In this document: piece by piece, positions 32,324-32,356 of the stretch
Numbering within the stretch: position 1 is the first letter of the stretch
Layout of the letters: the number at the start of each line of letters is the position of its first letter
NCBI GenBank assembly: GCA_011620275.1
Contig: WOZK01000028.1
Location: 1-32,356, forward strand
Reading direction: 5' to 3'
DNA: 32,356 nt
Source of the DNA: Candidatus Omnitrophota bacterium
GTDB lineage: Bacteria; Omnitrophota; Gorgyraeia; Gygaellales; Profunditerraquicolaceae
The notes under the pieces: generated by a model
Seen by the model: only the letters and a program-made list of their open reading frames with translations
Databases searched by the model: none
Told to the model about the DNA's origin: nothing
Translations under genes and position numbers: made by a program

Positions 32324-32356
32324 CTACCCGCACAATTCCTGCGACAGGTTCTCCAC
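32324..32356 (-). CDS. Possible 3' end of a gene running off the right edge
   Basis: On the minus strand the frame VENLSQELCG ends at TAG (32324-32326), 7 bp from the terminal box of repeat D. The spacing copies that seen after nadD and pilM. Ten codons are too few to name a product, and other frames cannot be excluded. Confidence 0.3.
   Translation of the reverse strand: MENLSQELCG

Overview
The window looks like chromosomal core sequence from a Gram-negative (diderm) bacterium, probably an uncultivated Omnitrophota/PVC-type lineage. It carries a lipid A acyltransferase, a secretin, a complete pilMNOPQ assembly set, a type IV pilin of the kind common in that group, and a very large GH94-like protein. 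The lineage call is inference from gene content; there is no rRNA here to test it. I saw no tRNA, rRNA, CRISPR array, transposase or prophage gene.

Layout, almost all on the minus strand and read in transcription order from the right. (1) 32255-28902 is the only large plus-strand gene, a 1082-residue GH94-like protein with its own promoter. (2) 28828-25943 is a divergent envelope glycolipid operon: MGDG-synthase-like glycosyltransferase, LpxL acyltransferase, GT2 glycosyltransferase. (3) 25690-24474 holds cobO and a TonB-like gene. (4) 24469-23657 is the major pilin gene with a near-consensus promoter, a long structured leader and a strong terminator. (5) 23586-12833 is a long pilus run: five minor pilin-like genes, a small membrane protein, pilM, (repeat), pilN, pilO, pilP, pilQ, a half-length DUF2344 gene and RNase G. 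(6) 12759-8396 is rplU-obgE-proB-proA-nadD, with a good promoter and ATGA overlaps; rpmA is missing from its usual place. (7) 7801-67 is rpe-pgm-plsC-ispH-rpsA-tyrS-flippase, tightly packed with several overlaps.

The least ordinary content is a family of interspersed non-coding elements. Three long copies (7884-8389, 18181-18541, 25698-25885) and two terminal fragments (28836-28860, 32268-32317) share an end made of AATTAAGTAT, one variable base, then GTGTCCCCGGAA. The long copies also carry tandem units of about 27 bp. Two copies differ at only 2 of 179 aligned bases. One has been split by a 182-bp MITE-like insertion with inverted termini and a near-perfect target duplication; the other preserves the empty site. 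The shared ends lie within about 10 bp of gene boundaries, and one supplies the apparent ribosome binding site of cobO. The second unusual region is the pilA leader: about 315 nt, a terminator-like hairpin, an unusually strong Shine-Dalgarno sequence with a complementary segment downstream, and a 41-codon upstream ORF whose stop overlaps the pilA start.
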